Below are positions 39,211 to 50,801 of a stretch of 64,000 nucleotides of DNA, in pieces (position 1 is the stretch's first letter; each line of letters begins with the position of its first letter). The translations under genes were made by a program, and so were the position numbers. This DNA is from Deroplatys truncata. Lineage: Eukaryota > Arthropoda > Insecta > Mantodea > Mantidae. Under the pieces are notes generated by a model. The model had not been told where the DNA came from. It saw only the letters and a list, made by a program, of their open reading frames with translations, and made no database searches. The DNA is taken from assembly GCA_030765065.1 (NCBI GenBank), contig CM060990.1:215489290-215553289 (forward strand), in the 5' to 3' direction.

Positions 39211-42200
39211 GGTGGAGCTTAAGGGCGCTCAACTACATTGGTTATTAGCGCCCTTACATTGTATAAAATATAAAATTGAAAAGTCAAAAAACTAAAAAAC
39301 CAGACACAAACAGGCTTGGTCAAAACACTAAAAAACAACACACCAAAGACTAAAATCTACACACTAAAATCATGGTCACTAAAAGAATAAAACGTGTCAA
39401 GAACTGTAGAATGCAAGGAACATGAGCGCCTTATGACCGGAGAGAACGGTCCCATTAAAACTAACAATATAAAATCAAACAGCTAAAAGGCGCTCAGCGC
39501 ATCAAATGCGACGGCTAAAACCAATGTCAGTGATAAAACGTAAAAGACATTCTACAGCATGCGCGTCGTCTGCCAACACGTTGGCTAGGCCAACAGGCAG
39601 ACCCACGCGAATGCGCAGTGGAGCTAAAACTTGACACTCGAATAAAATGTGACGGACCGTTAATGGCATAGAACACTGACCACACAGAGGTGCGGGATCA
39701 CCACTAAGCAGGTATCTATGACTAAAAAGGCAATGTCCGATACGATGGCGTGTTAAAAGTACCTCTTCCCGACGAGAAGCACGGGAAGAGGTAGCCCAGA
39801 CTAGCGGAAGAGGTTTAACCTCCCGCAACTTGTTCCCCCGGAGGGCCGTCCACTCATCGCGCCAGCGCGAGAGAATGCGGCGACGTAAAACAACACACGA
39901 ATCTGACGAGGGAACAACAGGGGTAAAAAATCTGGGTAATAAAATCGCCGATTTCGCAGCGGCGTCGGCTGACTCGTTCCCTGAGATGCCCACATGACCT
40001 GGAATCCACATAAAAGAGACGCTGATGCCAGAGGCACCAAGAAAATGGAGCAGATCATGTATGCGCTGTACGAGGGGGTGGTAAGTGTACAGTGCGCGAA
40101 TACTTTGAAGAGCACTCAGGGAGTCGGAACAAATAAAACAGTGCCGTAAGTCGTGCCGCTGAATATATAAAAGAGACTGATAAATGCTAAAAAGTTCGGC
40201 GGTAAAAATCGAACATTGCCCTGGTAAACGAAAGATAAAACTATTTCCACCACAAAAAAGGCACATCCTACTCCAGCAACAGTCTTAGATCCATCAGTAA
40301 AGATAAAAGGCAAGTCCCCAAATTGCGACTGAAGTTCTAAAAACGCTGATCTAAAGACTAAAGAAGGGGTCTCATTCTTCGGCATTGACGATAACCCAAG
40401 GTGACAGAGGGCCTCAGCGCGCGACCATGGAGGAAAACGCGTTTCCCCCTTGGAAGGGCCGGCGCTGGCGTAACGTCCAAATGCCAAAGTAGCAGTCGAA
40501 ATCGAACCCCTGGAGGGAGCAATGCAGAGGAGCTAACTAAGTATTACCGGTCAAGTGAATCCTCGAAAAATGCCGCGAAAGACGGGCGGTCAGGCAAGCT
40601 GGAGAGTCGACAGGCATAGCTGCACAAGAGCATCTCACGCCATGAGGACAGCGGAGGCTCTGCAGCTTCAGCGTAAAGACTGGGCACGGGGCTAGTTGGA
40701 AAGGCCCCTGTAGCGACTCTAATACCACGATGATGAATGGGATCCAAGCGACGTAACACAGATGGACGTGCCGATGAAAAGACAATACACCCGTAATCAA
40801 GTTTGGATCGGACCAAAGAGCGATATAGACGCAGAAGGATGGTCCGATCAGCTCCCCAGGATGTGCCACTTAAAACACGTAAAAGATTAAGAGAACGGTC
40901 ACACTTTGCTTTTAAAAAAGAAATGTGCGAGGTCCAACACAACTTTCTATCAAAGATCAACCCCAAAAATTTCGCCTCGTCTGCAAACGGAAGCATCCCT
41001 GGCCCTAAATGGAGAGAGGGCGGAGGGAAATACTTCCGGCGCCAGAAGTTGATGCAGACGAATTTCTCGGCGGAGAAATTAAAGCCGTTGGCGTTACTCC
41101 AGGCGTAGAGACGGTCGATACAGCTCTGGAGACGGCGTTCGAGTAGACAGGTCCGCCGTGAACTGCAATAAATAGCGAAATCGTCAACAAAAAGGGACGA
41201 TAAAACGCCAGGTGGAATACAATCAACAATGGGGTTGATAGCAATTGCAAAAAGTGTAACACTGAGTACAGAGCCCTGCGGTACTCCGTTCTCTTGAATA
41301 AAACGACTAGATAAAACCGAGCCCACACGTACACGAAAGACGCGGTTCGTCATGAACTCCCGCAGAAATATGGGAAGACGACCGCGGATATTCCATGCGT
41401 GAAGTGTACGTAAAATGCCGCCCCTCCAACAAGTGTCATAAGCTTTCTCCAGGTCAAAAAACACAGCCACGGTTTGACACTTTCTCAGAAATCCATTCAT
41501 AACATGCGTCGACAGGGACACCAGATGGTCGAAGGTAGAGCGATAGCGACGAAATCCGCACTGAGCGTTCGCTAAACGTTTCTGAGACTCAAGCCACCAT
41601 GTCAACCGCCCGTTGATCATGCGCTCCATCACCTTCAAATGCAACTGGTGAGGGAGATAGGGCGGTAGCTGGAAGGTAGTTGGCGATCCTTCCCAGGCTT
41701 AAGAATAGGGACAATGGTGGCTTCGCGCCAAACGGAAGGAAAAATACCGTCTTGCCAAATACGGTTATAGACCTGTAAGAGAAAGAGTTTACTGTCGGCT
41801 GAAAGGTGCTTTAACATCAGGACATGAATGCCGTCCGGCCCAGGAGCGGAGTGCCTAGAGCAATGAAGAGCGTGCTCCAGCTCCCTCATTGTGAAAAGTT
41901 CATTATAACACTCATTATTAGCAGACCGAAAATTAAAGGTGTCGGAATCCAGCCGGTCTTTGATAGAGCGAAAGCCGGCGGAATAATGGTTTGAACTGGA
42001 TACCGCCTCAAATGCAGCACACAGAGTGTTAGCGATGGCAGCCGGATTAACTATAGTGGCATTGGAAACCTGAAGGCCAGAAACAGTACAATGCGACACT
42101 TTACCTGAGAAGCGACGAAGTTTATCCCAAACAACAGATGAAGGCGTAAAGCGATTAAAAGACTCGACAAAACGAGTCCACGACGCCTTCTTGCTATCCT

Positions 42201-42308
42201 GAATAATGCGACGAGCCCTGGCGCGCGATTGTTTAAAAGTCACCAAATTATCAATTGTAGGGTGTCGCCGAAACACCCTAAGCGCAGTTCTACGGGCACG
42301 AACGGCGT
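39181..42308 (-). mobile_element. E7 (3' segment): inserted in E6
   Basis: A long TGA tract (39181-39210) is followed by hairpin 39221-39255 of the E6 loop type. The 3' UTR joins an ORF2 C-terminus of the E3/E8 type. Runs to ACGAACGGCGT (42298-42308), where E8 is inserted. E7 boundaries are the near-exact duplication ACTTCGAAAGA (39170-39180) / ACCTCGAAAGA (50791-50801). Confidence 0.92.
39502..42297 (-). pseudogene. E7 ORF2, RT to C-terminus
   Basis: Four frames in series: 41635-42276 (linker and RT start, KPGKDRQ), 40544-41644 (RT with FFDLEKAYD, GVPQGSVLS, FVDD and thumb), 40116-40487 (connection and RNase H start, FTDGSKTVAG) and 39502-40266 (rest of RNase H and finger). One shift is a single missing G near 41635 (CACCTTCAAATG for CACCTTGCAAATG). 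Otherwise the motifs are intact. Confidence 0.9.
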
Positions 42309-42464
42309 TGATGAAGATGATATGCGGTTTAAGGGCGCTAAACTGCTGCGGTCATCAGCGCCCTTACAATGAGTAAAATATAAGGTCACAATATAAAAGA
42401 CAGGTAAAAAACCGCATAATTAAAAAACGGGACACAAACCCGCGATGTCAAAAAAGTTAAAAAT

Positions 42465-42570
42465 AACAATAGAATAACAATAACAAGAATAACAATAACA
42501 ATAAAAACAATAACAATAATAACAATAACAATAAAAACAATAACAATAATAACAATAACAAGAATAACAA
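42465..42570. repeat. (ATAACA)n-type repeat in the E8 3' UTR
   Basis: Same higher-order arrangement as E3 (AATAACAATAAAAACAAT units repeated). Confidence 0.8.
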
Positions 42571-42733
42571 TAAATATATCTGTAAAACCAACACACTAAA
42601 ATCATGGTCACTAAAAGAATAAAACGTGTCAAGAACTGTAGAATGCAAGGAACATGAGCGCCTTATGTCCGGGGAGAAGGGCCCCATTAAAACTAACAAT
42701 ATAAAATCAAACAGCTAAAAGGCGCTCAGTGCA

Positions 42734-45700
42734 TCAAATGCGACGGCTAAAACCAATGTCAGTGATAAAACGTAAAAGACATTCTACAGCATGCGCGTCG
42801 TCTGCCAACACGTTGGCTAGGCCCACAGGCAGACCCACGCGAACGCGCAGTGGAGCTAAAACTTGACACTCGGTTAAAAAGTGACGGACCGTTAAGGGCA
42901 CGTCACACTGACCACACAGAGGTGCGGGATCACCACTTAACAGGTATCTATGACTAAAAAGGCAATGTCCGATACGAAGGCGTGTTAAAAGTACCTCTTC
43001 CCGACGAGAAGCACGGGAAGAGGTAGCCCAGACTAGCGGAAGAGGTTTAACCTCCCGCAACTTGTTCCCCCGGAGGGCCGTCCACTCATCGCGCCAGCGC
43101 GAGAGGATACGGCGACGTAAAATAACACACGAATCTGACGAGGGAACAACAGAAGTAAAAATTCTGGGTAATAAAATCGCCGATTTCGCAGCGGCGTCGG
43201 CCGACTCATTCCCTGAGATACCCACATGACCTGGAATCCACATAAAAGAGACGCTGATGCCAGTGGCACCTAGCGAATGGAGCAGGTCATGAATGCGCTG
43301 TACGAGGGGGTGGTAAGAGTACAGCGCGTTAATACTCTGAAGGGCACTCAGAGAGTCCGAACAAACAACACAACGCCGTAAGACATGTCGCTGAATGTAT
43401 AAAACACCTTGATAGATACTAAAAAGTTCGGAGGTACAAATCGAACATTGCCCGGGTAAACGAAAAATAAAACTATGCGCACCTAAAACAAAGGCACATC
43501 CTACTCCAACATCAGTCTTAGACCCATCAGTATAAATAAAATTACAGTCCCCGAATGTTGCCTGAAGTTCTAAAAATGCGGATCTAAGGACTGAAGCAGG
43601 GGTCTCATTCTTCGGCATCGACGTTAGCCCAAGGTGGATGTGGGCCTCAGCGCGCGACCATGGAGGAAAGCGCGTTTCCCCTCGGGTGGCGTAACGTCCA
43701 AATGCCGAAGTACCAGTCGAAATCGAACCCCTGGAGGGAGCAATGCAGAGGAGCTAACGAAATATTGGCGATCAAGCGAATCCTCGTAAAATACAGCGAA
43801 GGACGGGTGGTTAGGCAAGCTTGAGAGTCGACAAGCATAGCTGCACAAAAGCATCTCACGCCGGAAGGACAGCGGAGGCTCTGCAGCTTCAGCATACAGG
43901 CTAAAAACAGGGCTAGTTGGAAAGGCCCCTGTAGCGACTCTTATGCCACGATGGTGAATGGCATTCAATCGACGTAACACAGATGGACGTGCCGACGAAT
44001 AAACAATACACCCGTAATCAAGCTTGGATCGGACCAAAGAGCGATAAAGGCGAAGGACGGTCCGATCAGCTCCCCAGGATGTGCCACTTAAAACACGTAA
44101 AATATTAAGAGAACGGTCACACTTGGCTTTTAAAAAGGAAACGTGCGAGGTCCAACACAACTTCCTGTCAAAAATCAACCCCAAAAATTTCGCCTCGTCT
44201 GCAAACGGAAGTATCCCTGGCCCAAGATGGAGAGAGGGCGGAGGGAAATACTTTCGGCGCCAAAAGTTGATGCAGACGGATTTCTCGGCGGAGAAATTAA
44301 AGCCGTTGGCGTTACTCCAGGCGTAGAGACGGTCGATACAGCTCTGGAGACGGCGTTCGAGTAGACAGGTCCGCCGTGAACTACAATAAATAGCGAAATC
44401 GTCAACAAAAAGGGACGATGAAATGCCAGGTGGAATACAATCAACAATGGGGTTGATAGCAATCGCAAAAAGTGTGACACTGAGTACAGAGCCCTGCGGT
44501 ACTCCGTTCTCTTGAATAAAACGACGAGATAAAACCGAGCCCACACGTACACGAAAGACGCGGTCCGTCATAAACTCCCGAAGAAATATGGGAAGACGAC
44601 CGCGGTTATTCCAATCGTGAAGTGTACGTAAAATGCCGCCCCTCCAACAAGTGTCATAAGCTTTCTCCAGGTCAAAAAATACAGCCACGGTTTGACACTT
44701 TCTCAGAAATCCATTCATAACATGCGTCGACAAGGACACCAGATGGTCGACGGTAGAGCGATAGCGACGAAACCCGCACTGAGCGTTCGCTAGAAGTTTC
44801 TGAGACTCAAGCCACCATGTCAACCGCCCGTTGATCATGCGCTCCATCACCTTGCAAATGCAACTGGTGAGGGAGATAGGGCGGTAGCTGGAAGGTAGTT
44901 GGCGATCCTTCCCAGGCTTAAGTATAGGGACAATGGTGGCTTCGCGCCAAACGGAAGGAAAAATGCCGTTTTGCCAAATACGGTTATAGACCTGTAAGAG
45001 AAAGAGTTTACTGTCGGATGAAAGGTTCTTTAACATCAGAACATGAATGCCGTCCGGCCCAGGAGCGGAGTGCCGAGAGCAATGAAGAGCGTGCTCCAGC
45101 TCCCTCATTGTGAATAGTTCGTTATAGCATTCATCATTAGCAGACCGAAAAGTATATGATGCGGAATCCAGCCGGTCTTTAATAGAGCGAAAGCCGGCGG
45201 AATAATGGTCTGAACTGGAAACCGCCTCAAAGGCAGCACCCAGTGTGTTAGCGATGGCAGCCGGATCCACTATGGTGGCATTAGAAACCTGAAGGCCAGA
45301 AACAGTACAATGTGACACTTTACCGGAGAAGCGACGAAGTTTATCCCAAACAACGGATGAAGGCGTAAAACGATTAAAAGACTCGACAAAACGAGCCCAA
45401 GATGCCTTCTTGCTATCCTGAATAATGCGACGAGCCCTGGCGCGCGATTGTTTAAAAGTCACCAAATTATCAAGTGTAGGGTGTCGCCGAAACACCCTAA
45501 GTGCAGTCCTACGGGCACGAACGGCGTCCCGACAATCCTCGTTCCACCACGGAACAGGTGGCCGCCGAGGTTGGGAGGATGAACGGGGTATTGCGCGTTC
45601 GGCGGCAGAGAAAATAACAGACGTAAAGTGCTGCACTAGTTGGTGAATGTCGGAGAAGGGCTGGTCGTCAAAATGCACGAGGCTGGAATACAAGCTCCAG

Positions 45701-46407
45701 TCGGCTTTTGCGAATATCCAGGTAGGTACCCTGGAATGCTGTACGTGGTGCGACAGAAGAGAAACGATGCAGGGGTAATGGTCGCTGGAGTAGGTGTCAG
45801 CGACGACGTTCCACTGAAGACGTCGTGCAAGCTGGAGTGAGCAAATTGCAAGGTCCAGGTGAGAAAATGTACCAGAAGAATCAGAAATAAAAGTAGGTGC
45901 ACCTGTATTGAGGATGGAAGGATTGAACTGATAAAAAATGTCGGAAAGAAGAGTTCCTCTCGCACAAGCCCTTGGCGAACCCCATTGTGGGTGATGGGCA
46001 TTAAAATCTCCCAACAGAAGAAATGGTGTTGGGAGAGCGGACAGGAGAGATCGAATGTCCGCGGGAGCGAGGGGAGACGATGGAGGTGTATACACAGAAC
46101 AAACAGAAAAGAAAAAACCGGGTAACTGCAGTCTAATGGCAACAGCTTGCAAGTCGGACGTAAGTGTGATAGTTTGAAAATGAACGTCATTACGCACCAA
46201 AATCATGACACCACCATGAGCAGGAGTACCCTCCTCCGGTTCAAGGTCGTAGCGAACCGGAGTATATCCGCGGAGATCAAAAGGATCGTGAGGGCGAAGC
46301 TTAGTCTCCTGCAAACATACGACCATAGGCGAATGGGAACGCAATAAGAGTTGCAGTTCCGCCCTATGCGATCGTAAACCACGTACATTCCAGGTCAGGA
46401 TAGCCAT
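42734..46407 (-). pseudogene. E8 ORF2, single 13-bp deletion
   Basis: The start ATG is at 46407. The frame is open through endonuclease (QETKL, GDFNAH, SSDHYP), RT (FFDLEKAYD, FVDD) and thumb for about 900 codons. A 13-bp deletion near 43687 (CTCGGGTGGCG for CTCGGGTAAGGGCCGGCGCTGGCG) then shifts it. The following 294-codon frame (42734-43618) holds a complete RNase H (YTDGSK, SELF, CSDS, PGHVG, ESAD) and the zinc finger. One codon is also missing in the thumb (RTVLRLYR), in frame. Confidence 0.92.
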
Positions 46408-46429
46408 TAAGAATAAGGGGATAAACTGT

Positions 46430-47719
46430 CTATTTAGAAGGGCGGCTTAAAATTACCTTTTGTTTAACCTTTGGGCTCGGGCTTTTGGTATGGAGTTGGT
46501 CAGACTCCATAGCTTCCTCGGAGGGAGGGCCCACGCGCTCAGTGCCAGAAACCGATTCAAGCGCCGTGAATCGGTTCTGGGTGGCGATGGGTGAAGGGTA
46601 CCGCTGAGCGCGGCTTGTCCCAGGACCTTCCTGGGACAGCGACCTCCGAGGAGGAGAAGGTGAACTTTTGTTACCGCGCGCACGCGGAGGGTCTTTCAAA
46701 AAATCTTCCCTACGAAGTTTCTGCTTGGGCTTCTTTTCAACGGCTTGCGACTTCATGGACTTGGGACCAGGTTTATACGGCTTGGTAACTGTAGCCTTAA
46801 TAGACGGCCGGATGGTAGTGGCGGTGAATCCAGTCAAGGTCCAGGTCTGAGTTTCGGCATCTACTCGTGGTACTGGCGAGGCTACAACAGAACTAAATGT
46901 GCCAGATCGCAGGAGTGAAGGTTGGCGCGCATGGTAACGCCTCCGGGCTTCAGCGAAGGAGAGAATTTCCTTTACCCGGATCTCCTGGATCGCCTTCTCG
47001 TCCAAGTACCGCGGACAGTCGGCAAACGAAGCAGAATGAGACTCTTTACAATTAACGCAGACGGGGGCTGTTGAACTGGTACCTTCGTGTGAGGGCTGGC
47101 TACAGGTTGCACAGATGTTAACGGCAATCTTACAGGAGACTTGCGTATGCCCAAAACGTTGGCATTTAAAACAACGCAGAGGTCTAGGAATATAAGGCCT
47201 CACAGAAATCCGTTCGTACCCTGCGGAAATGCTCGTGGGCAGATCGACGCCATCAAATGTAATAAACAGGGTACGAGTGGGTACCAATACGCCGTCGCGT
47301 TTGGCCTGCACTCGATGCACTGCAGTCACCTTTTGATCAGATAGATATTCTACGAGATCCTCGTCCGATAGACCATCGAGGCTATGGGTGGTAACGACGC
47401 CCCGACAGGAGTTCAATGTGCGGTGCTTCTCAACACGGATGGGGTAACCGTGGAGAAGCGTAGCGCGCAACAAGGTCTTACTTTGCTGATCGGACTTAGT
47501 TTGTACCAATAAGGAACCATTCCGTAGACGAGTGCATGATTGAACCGTACCAGCAATAGCATCTATGCCTTTCTGAATTACAAAAGGGTTCACATTCTCA
47601 AAGTTTTGTCCTTCTTCTGTTCTTGAAATGACTAAGTAACAACCAGATGTCGGCGGTGCTACTTCTGTTACAATAGTTTTTCGGCGCTTGTTTGTATTAA
47701 TGGTGAAAGGGTGCTCCAT
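46430..47719 (-). CDS. E8 ORF1: zinc-knuckle protein, intact
   Basis: 429 residues starting MEHPFT, the same length as E2 ORF1 from its ATG, which supports that start. Knuckles: CFKCQRFGHTQVSC intact; the second knuckle CATCSQPSHEGTS has its last Cys changed to Ser; the third, CVNCKESHSASFADC, is intact. The N-terminal half is of the second sequence type (TKSDQQSKTLLR). The C-terminal Ser/Pro/Lys-rich tail is normal. It ends 22 bp before the ORF2 start. Confidence 0.9.
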   Translation of the reverse strand: MEHPFTINTNKRRKTIVTEVAPPTSGCYLVISRTEEGQNFENVNPFVIQKGIDAIAGTVQSCTRLRNGSLLVQTKSDQQSKTLLRATLLHGYPIRVEKHRTLNSCRGVVTTHSLDGLSDEDLVEYLSDQKVTAVHRVQAKRDGVLVPTRTLFITFDGVDLPTSISAGYERISVRPYIPRPLRCFKCQRFGHTQVSCKIAVNICATCSQPSHEGTSSTAPVCVNCKESHSASFADCPRYLDEKAIQEIRVKEILSFAEARRRYHARQPSLLRSGTFSSVVASPVPRVDAETQTWTLTGFTATTIRPSIKATVTKPYKPGPKSMKSQAVEKKPKQKLRREDFLKDPPRARGNKSSPSPPRRSLSQEGPGTSRAQRYPSPIATQNRFTALESVSGTERVGPPSEEAMESDQLHTKSPSPKVKQKVILSRPSK

Positions 47720-48355
47720 AGCGAAAAGAAATCCTCCACCATTGCAACCGTCTCCTGCCTCGGGCTCTGACTTCCCGGGCGTTACCCCGGCTTGGGTGAG
47801 TGGCTTATCTATACCGATCTCACCCCAGGGTCACACCTCCCAGAACATTGACAGAGGGACCCAATCAACGTCGGAAGCCAGCAGCTCATGCAATGGCCCC
47901 CCCGCGGGACTGCAGTTGAACAGCGGATACGAACAACAACCCTACATGACGACCCCGGGTGGTGGGGATGACGCCATTACCCACTCACCCAGCTGCGCAC
48001 GCGGTGCGCGGGTATCCGTCAGGCTGTGTCCACGGAGGATTTAAATAAAAAGATAAAAGAAACTAAAACTGTGTGGGCGTTTCGCACGCAAGGTAGGCCG
48101 GCGGGGAAGAAAAAGAGATATGCGAATGTCGTGGTACGAAATGGCCGGAAAGTGTTTAGGGAAGAAAGAAACGATGGTGAGGTGCGGTATGGATGGAATG
48201 CAAAGAACGCACGAGAGCCTACCTTGGGTCCACCGGTCACTTGAAGAACCCACCTCGACCGGATGGGGGTGAGGGGATGAATGTGGCGATGAATGGCTCG
48301 GGAACCCCCGGGTGCGCCAAAAACCCGTACTCACATAAGGTGAGCCCCTGAGGGG
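47720..48355 (-). promoter_or_regulatory. E8 5' UTR and terminal hairpins
   Basis: Close to the E2 5' UTR. Terminal hairpins CCCC-TCA-GGGG and CTCAC-CTTAT-GTGAG. An antisense frame of 118 codons covers 47688-48044. Confidence 0.6.
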
Positions 48356-48366
48356 ACGAACGGCGT

Positions 48367-49164
48367 CCCGAAAATCCTCGTTCCACCACGGAACAGGTGG
48401 CCTCCGAGGTTGAGAGGATGAACGGGGAATTGCACGTTCGGCGGCAGAGAAAATCGTAGACGTAAGGTGCTGCACTAGTTGGTTAATGTCGGAGAAGGGC
48501 TGATCGTAAAAATGCACGAGGCTGGAATACAAGTTCCAGTCGGCTTTTGGGAATATCCAGGTAGGTACTCTGGAATGCTGTACGTGGTGCGACAGAAGAG
48601 AGACGATGCTGGGGTAATGGTCCCTGGAGTAGGTGTCAGCGACGACGTTCCACTGAAGACGACTAGCAAGCTGGAGGGAGCAAATGCAAGGTCCAGATGT
48701 GAGAATGTACCAGAAGAATCAGAAATAAAAGTAGGCTCACCTGTATTGAGGATTGAAAGATTGAACTGGTAAAAAATGTCGGAAAGAAGAGTTCCCCTCG
48801 CACAAGCCCTTGGCGAACCCCATAGTGGGTGATGGGCATTAAAATCTCCCAACAGAAGAAATGGTGTTGGGAGAGCGGACAGGAGAGATCGAATGTCCGC
48901 GGGAGCGAGGGGAGACGATGGAGGTGTATACACAGAACAAACAGAAAAGAAAAAACCGGGTAACTGCAGTCTAATGGCAACAGCTTGCAAGTCGGACGTA
49001 AGTGTGATAGGTTGAAAATGAACGTCATTACGCACCAAAATCATGACACCACCATGAGCAGGAGTACACTCCTCCGGTTCAAGGTCGTAGCGAACCGGAG
49101 TATATCCTCGGAGATCAAAAGGATCGTGAGCGCGAAGCTTAGTTTCCTGCACACATACGACCAT
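48367..49164 (-). pseudogene. E7 ORF2, endonuclease part lacking its start
   Basis: Starts at MVVCVQETKL; the first ~28 residues including WNVRG are deleted. GDFNAH and FISDSSGTFSHLDLA remain. A shift near 48690 separates the SDH region. The first residues now follow ORF1 codons directly. Confidence 0.88.
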
Positions 49165-50155
49165 TGGGTTTCTTTTCAGCGGCTTGCGACTTCAGTGACT
49201 TCGGACCAGGTTTATACGGCTTGGTAACTGTAGCTTTAATGGACGGCCGGATGGCAGTGGCTAATCCAGTCATGCTCCAGGTCTGAGTTTCGGCATCTAC
49301 TCGTGGTACTGGCGAGGCAACAAGAGAACTAAATGTGCCAGATCGCAGGAGTGAAGGTTGGCGCGCATGGTAACGCCTCCGGGCTTCAGCGAAGGAGAGT
49401 TTTTCCTTTACCCGGATCTCCTGGATCGCCTTCTCGTCCAAGTACCGCGGACAGTCGGCAAACGAAGCAGAATGAGACCCTTTACAATTAACGCAGACGG
49501 GGGCTGTTGAACAGGTACCTTCGTGTGAGGGCTGGCTACATGTTGCACAGATGTTAACGGCACTCTTACATGAGACTTGCGTATGCCCAAAACGTTGGCA
49601 TTTACAACAACGCAGAGGTCTAGGAACATAAGGCCTCACAGAAATCCGTTCGTACCCTGCGGAAATGCTCGTGGGCAGATCGACGCCATCAAATGTTAGA
49701 AACAGGGTACGAGTGGGTACCAATACGCCGTCGCGTTTGGCCTGCACTCGATGGACCGCTGTCACCTTCTGGTCTGCAAGATATTCCACCAGGTCCTCGT
49801 CCGATATTCCATCGAGGCTATGCGTGGTGACAACGCCTCGGCAAGAATTCAAGGTGCGGTGCTTCTCAACACGGATAGGATAACCGTGGAGAAGCGTAGC
49901 GCGCAACAAGGTCTTACTCTGCTGTTCCGATTTGGTTTGAACCAACAAGGAACCAATCCGTAGACGAGTACAGGACTGAACCGCACCTGAAATAGCGTCA
50001 ATGCCCTTCTGGATAATGAAAGGGTTCACCTTCTCAAACGTTTGACCTTCCTCAGTTCGTAAAACCACTAAGTAACTACCAGTTGTCGGCGGTGCTACTT
50101 CTGTTGCAAGTACTTAACGGCGCTTATTATTAATAATGGAGAAAGGGTGCTCCAT
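49165..50155 (-). pseudogene. E7 ORF1, early stop and 3' deletion
   Basis: From the MEHPFS ATG (50155) the frame ends after 13 codons (KRR then TAA at 50114-50116). A 309-codon frame (from 50068) then runs through three knuckles, the first changed to CCKCQRFGHTQVSC, to SQAAEKKP, where the internal deletion joins it to out-of-frame ORF2 sequence. Confidence 0.88.
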
Positions 50156-50801
50156 AGCGAAAGAAATCCTCCACCATTGCAAACGTCTCCGACCTCGGGC
50201 TCTGACTTCCCGGGCGTTACCCCGGCTTGGGTGAGTGGCCTATCTATACCTATCTCACCCCAGGGTCACACCTCCCAGAACATAGACAGAGGGACCCAAT
50301 GGCCGTCGGAAGTCAGCAGCTCATGCAATGGCCCCCCCGCGGGACTGCAGTTGAACAGCGGATACGAACGCATACCCTACATGACGACCCCGGGTGGTGG
50401 GGATGACGCCATTACCCACTCACCCAGCTGCGCACGCGGTGCGCGGGTATCCGTCAGGCTGTGTCCACGGAGGATTAACATAAAAGGTTAAAAGAAACTA
50501 AAACTGTGTGGGCGTTTCGCACTCAAGGTAGGCCGGCGAAGAAGTAAAAGAGACGTGTAAATGAATGGGCGTGGGGCGAAATGTGCATAAACAGAAGAGA
50601 AGAAAGAAGCGATGGCGAGGGGCGACGTGGAATGAAATGCACAGAACGCACGAGAGCCTACCTTGAGTCCCCCGGTCACGAGAACGAAACCACCTCGACC
50701 GGACGGGGATGAAAGGGTGAAAATGGCTATGGATGGTTCGGGTACCCCGGGTGCGCCTAACCCGTACACAAAAGGTGAGCCCCTGGGGGGACCTCGAAAG
50801 A

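Larger units (their letters stand above)
42309..48355 (-). mobile_element. E8: full-length copy, innermost of the stack
   Basis: 6047 bp with the exact 11-bp duplication ACGAACGGCGT (42298-42308, 48356-48366) of E7 ORF2 sequence. The tail is short (TGATGAAGATGATATG), with hairpin 42331-42365. The 5' end is CCCC-TCA-GGGG. ORF1 is intact and ORF2 has one frameshift. It is a mosaic: ORF1 and the endonuclease start resemble E5 and E7, while the C-terminal part of ORF2 and the 3' UTR resemble E3. It is the youngest event in its branch by nesting order. Confidence 0.96.
48356..50790 (-). mobile_element. E7 (5' segment): endonuclease, ORF1 and 5' UTR
   Basis: Resumes with the right copy of ACGAACGGCGT and continues the E7 linker. 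An internal deletion at about 49164 fuses the ORF2 endonuclease start to the middle of ORF1, removing about 400 bp compared with E8. The 5' end CCCC-CCA-GGGG is at 50780-50790. Excluding E8 and one duplication copy, E7 is about 5.55 kb. Confidence 0.92.
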
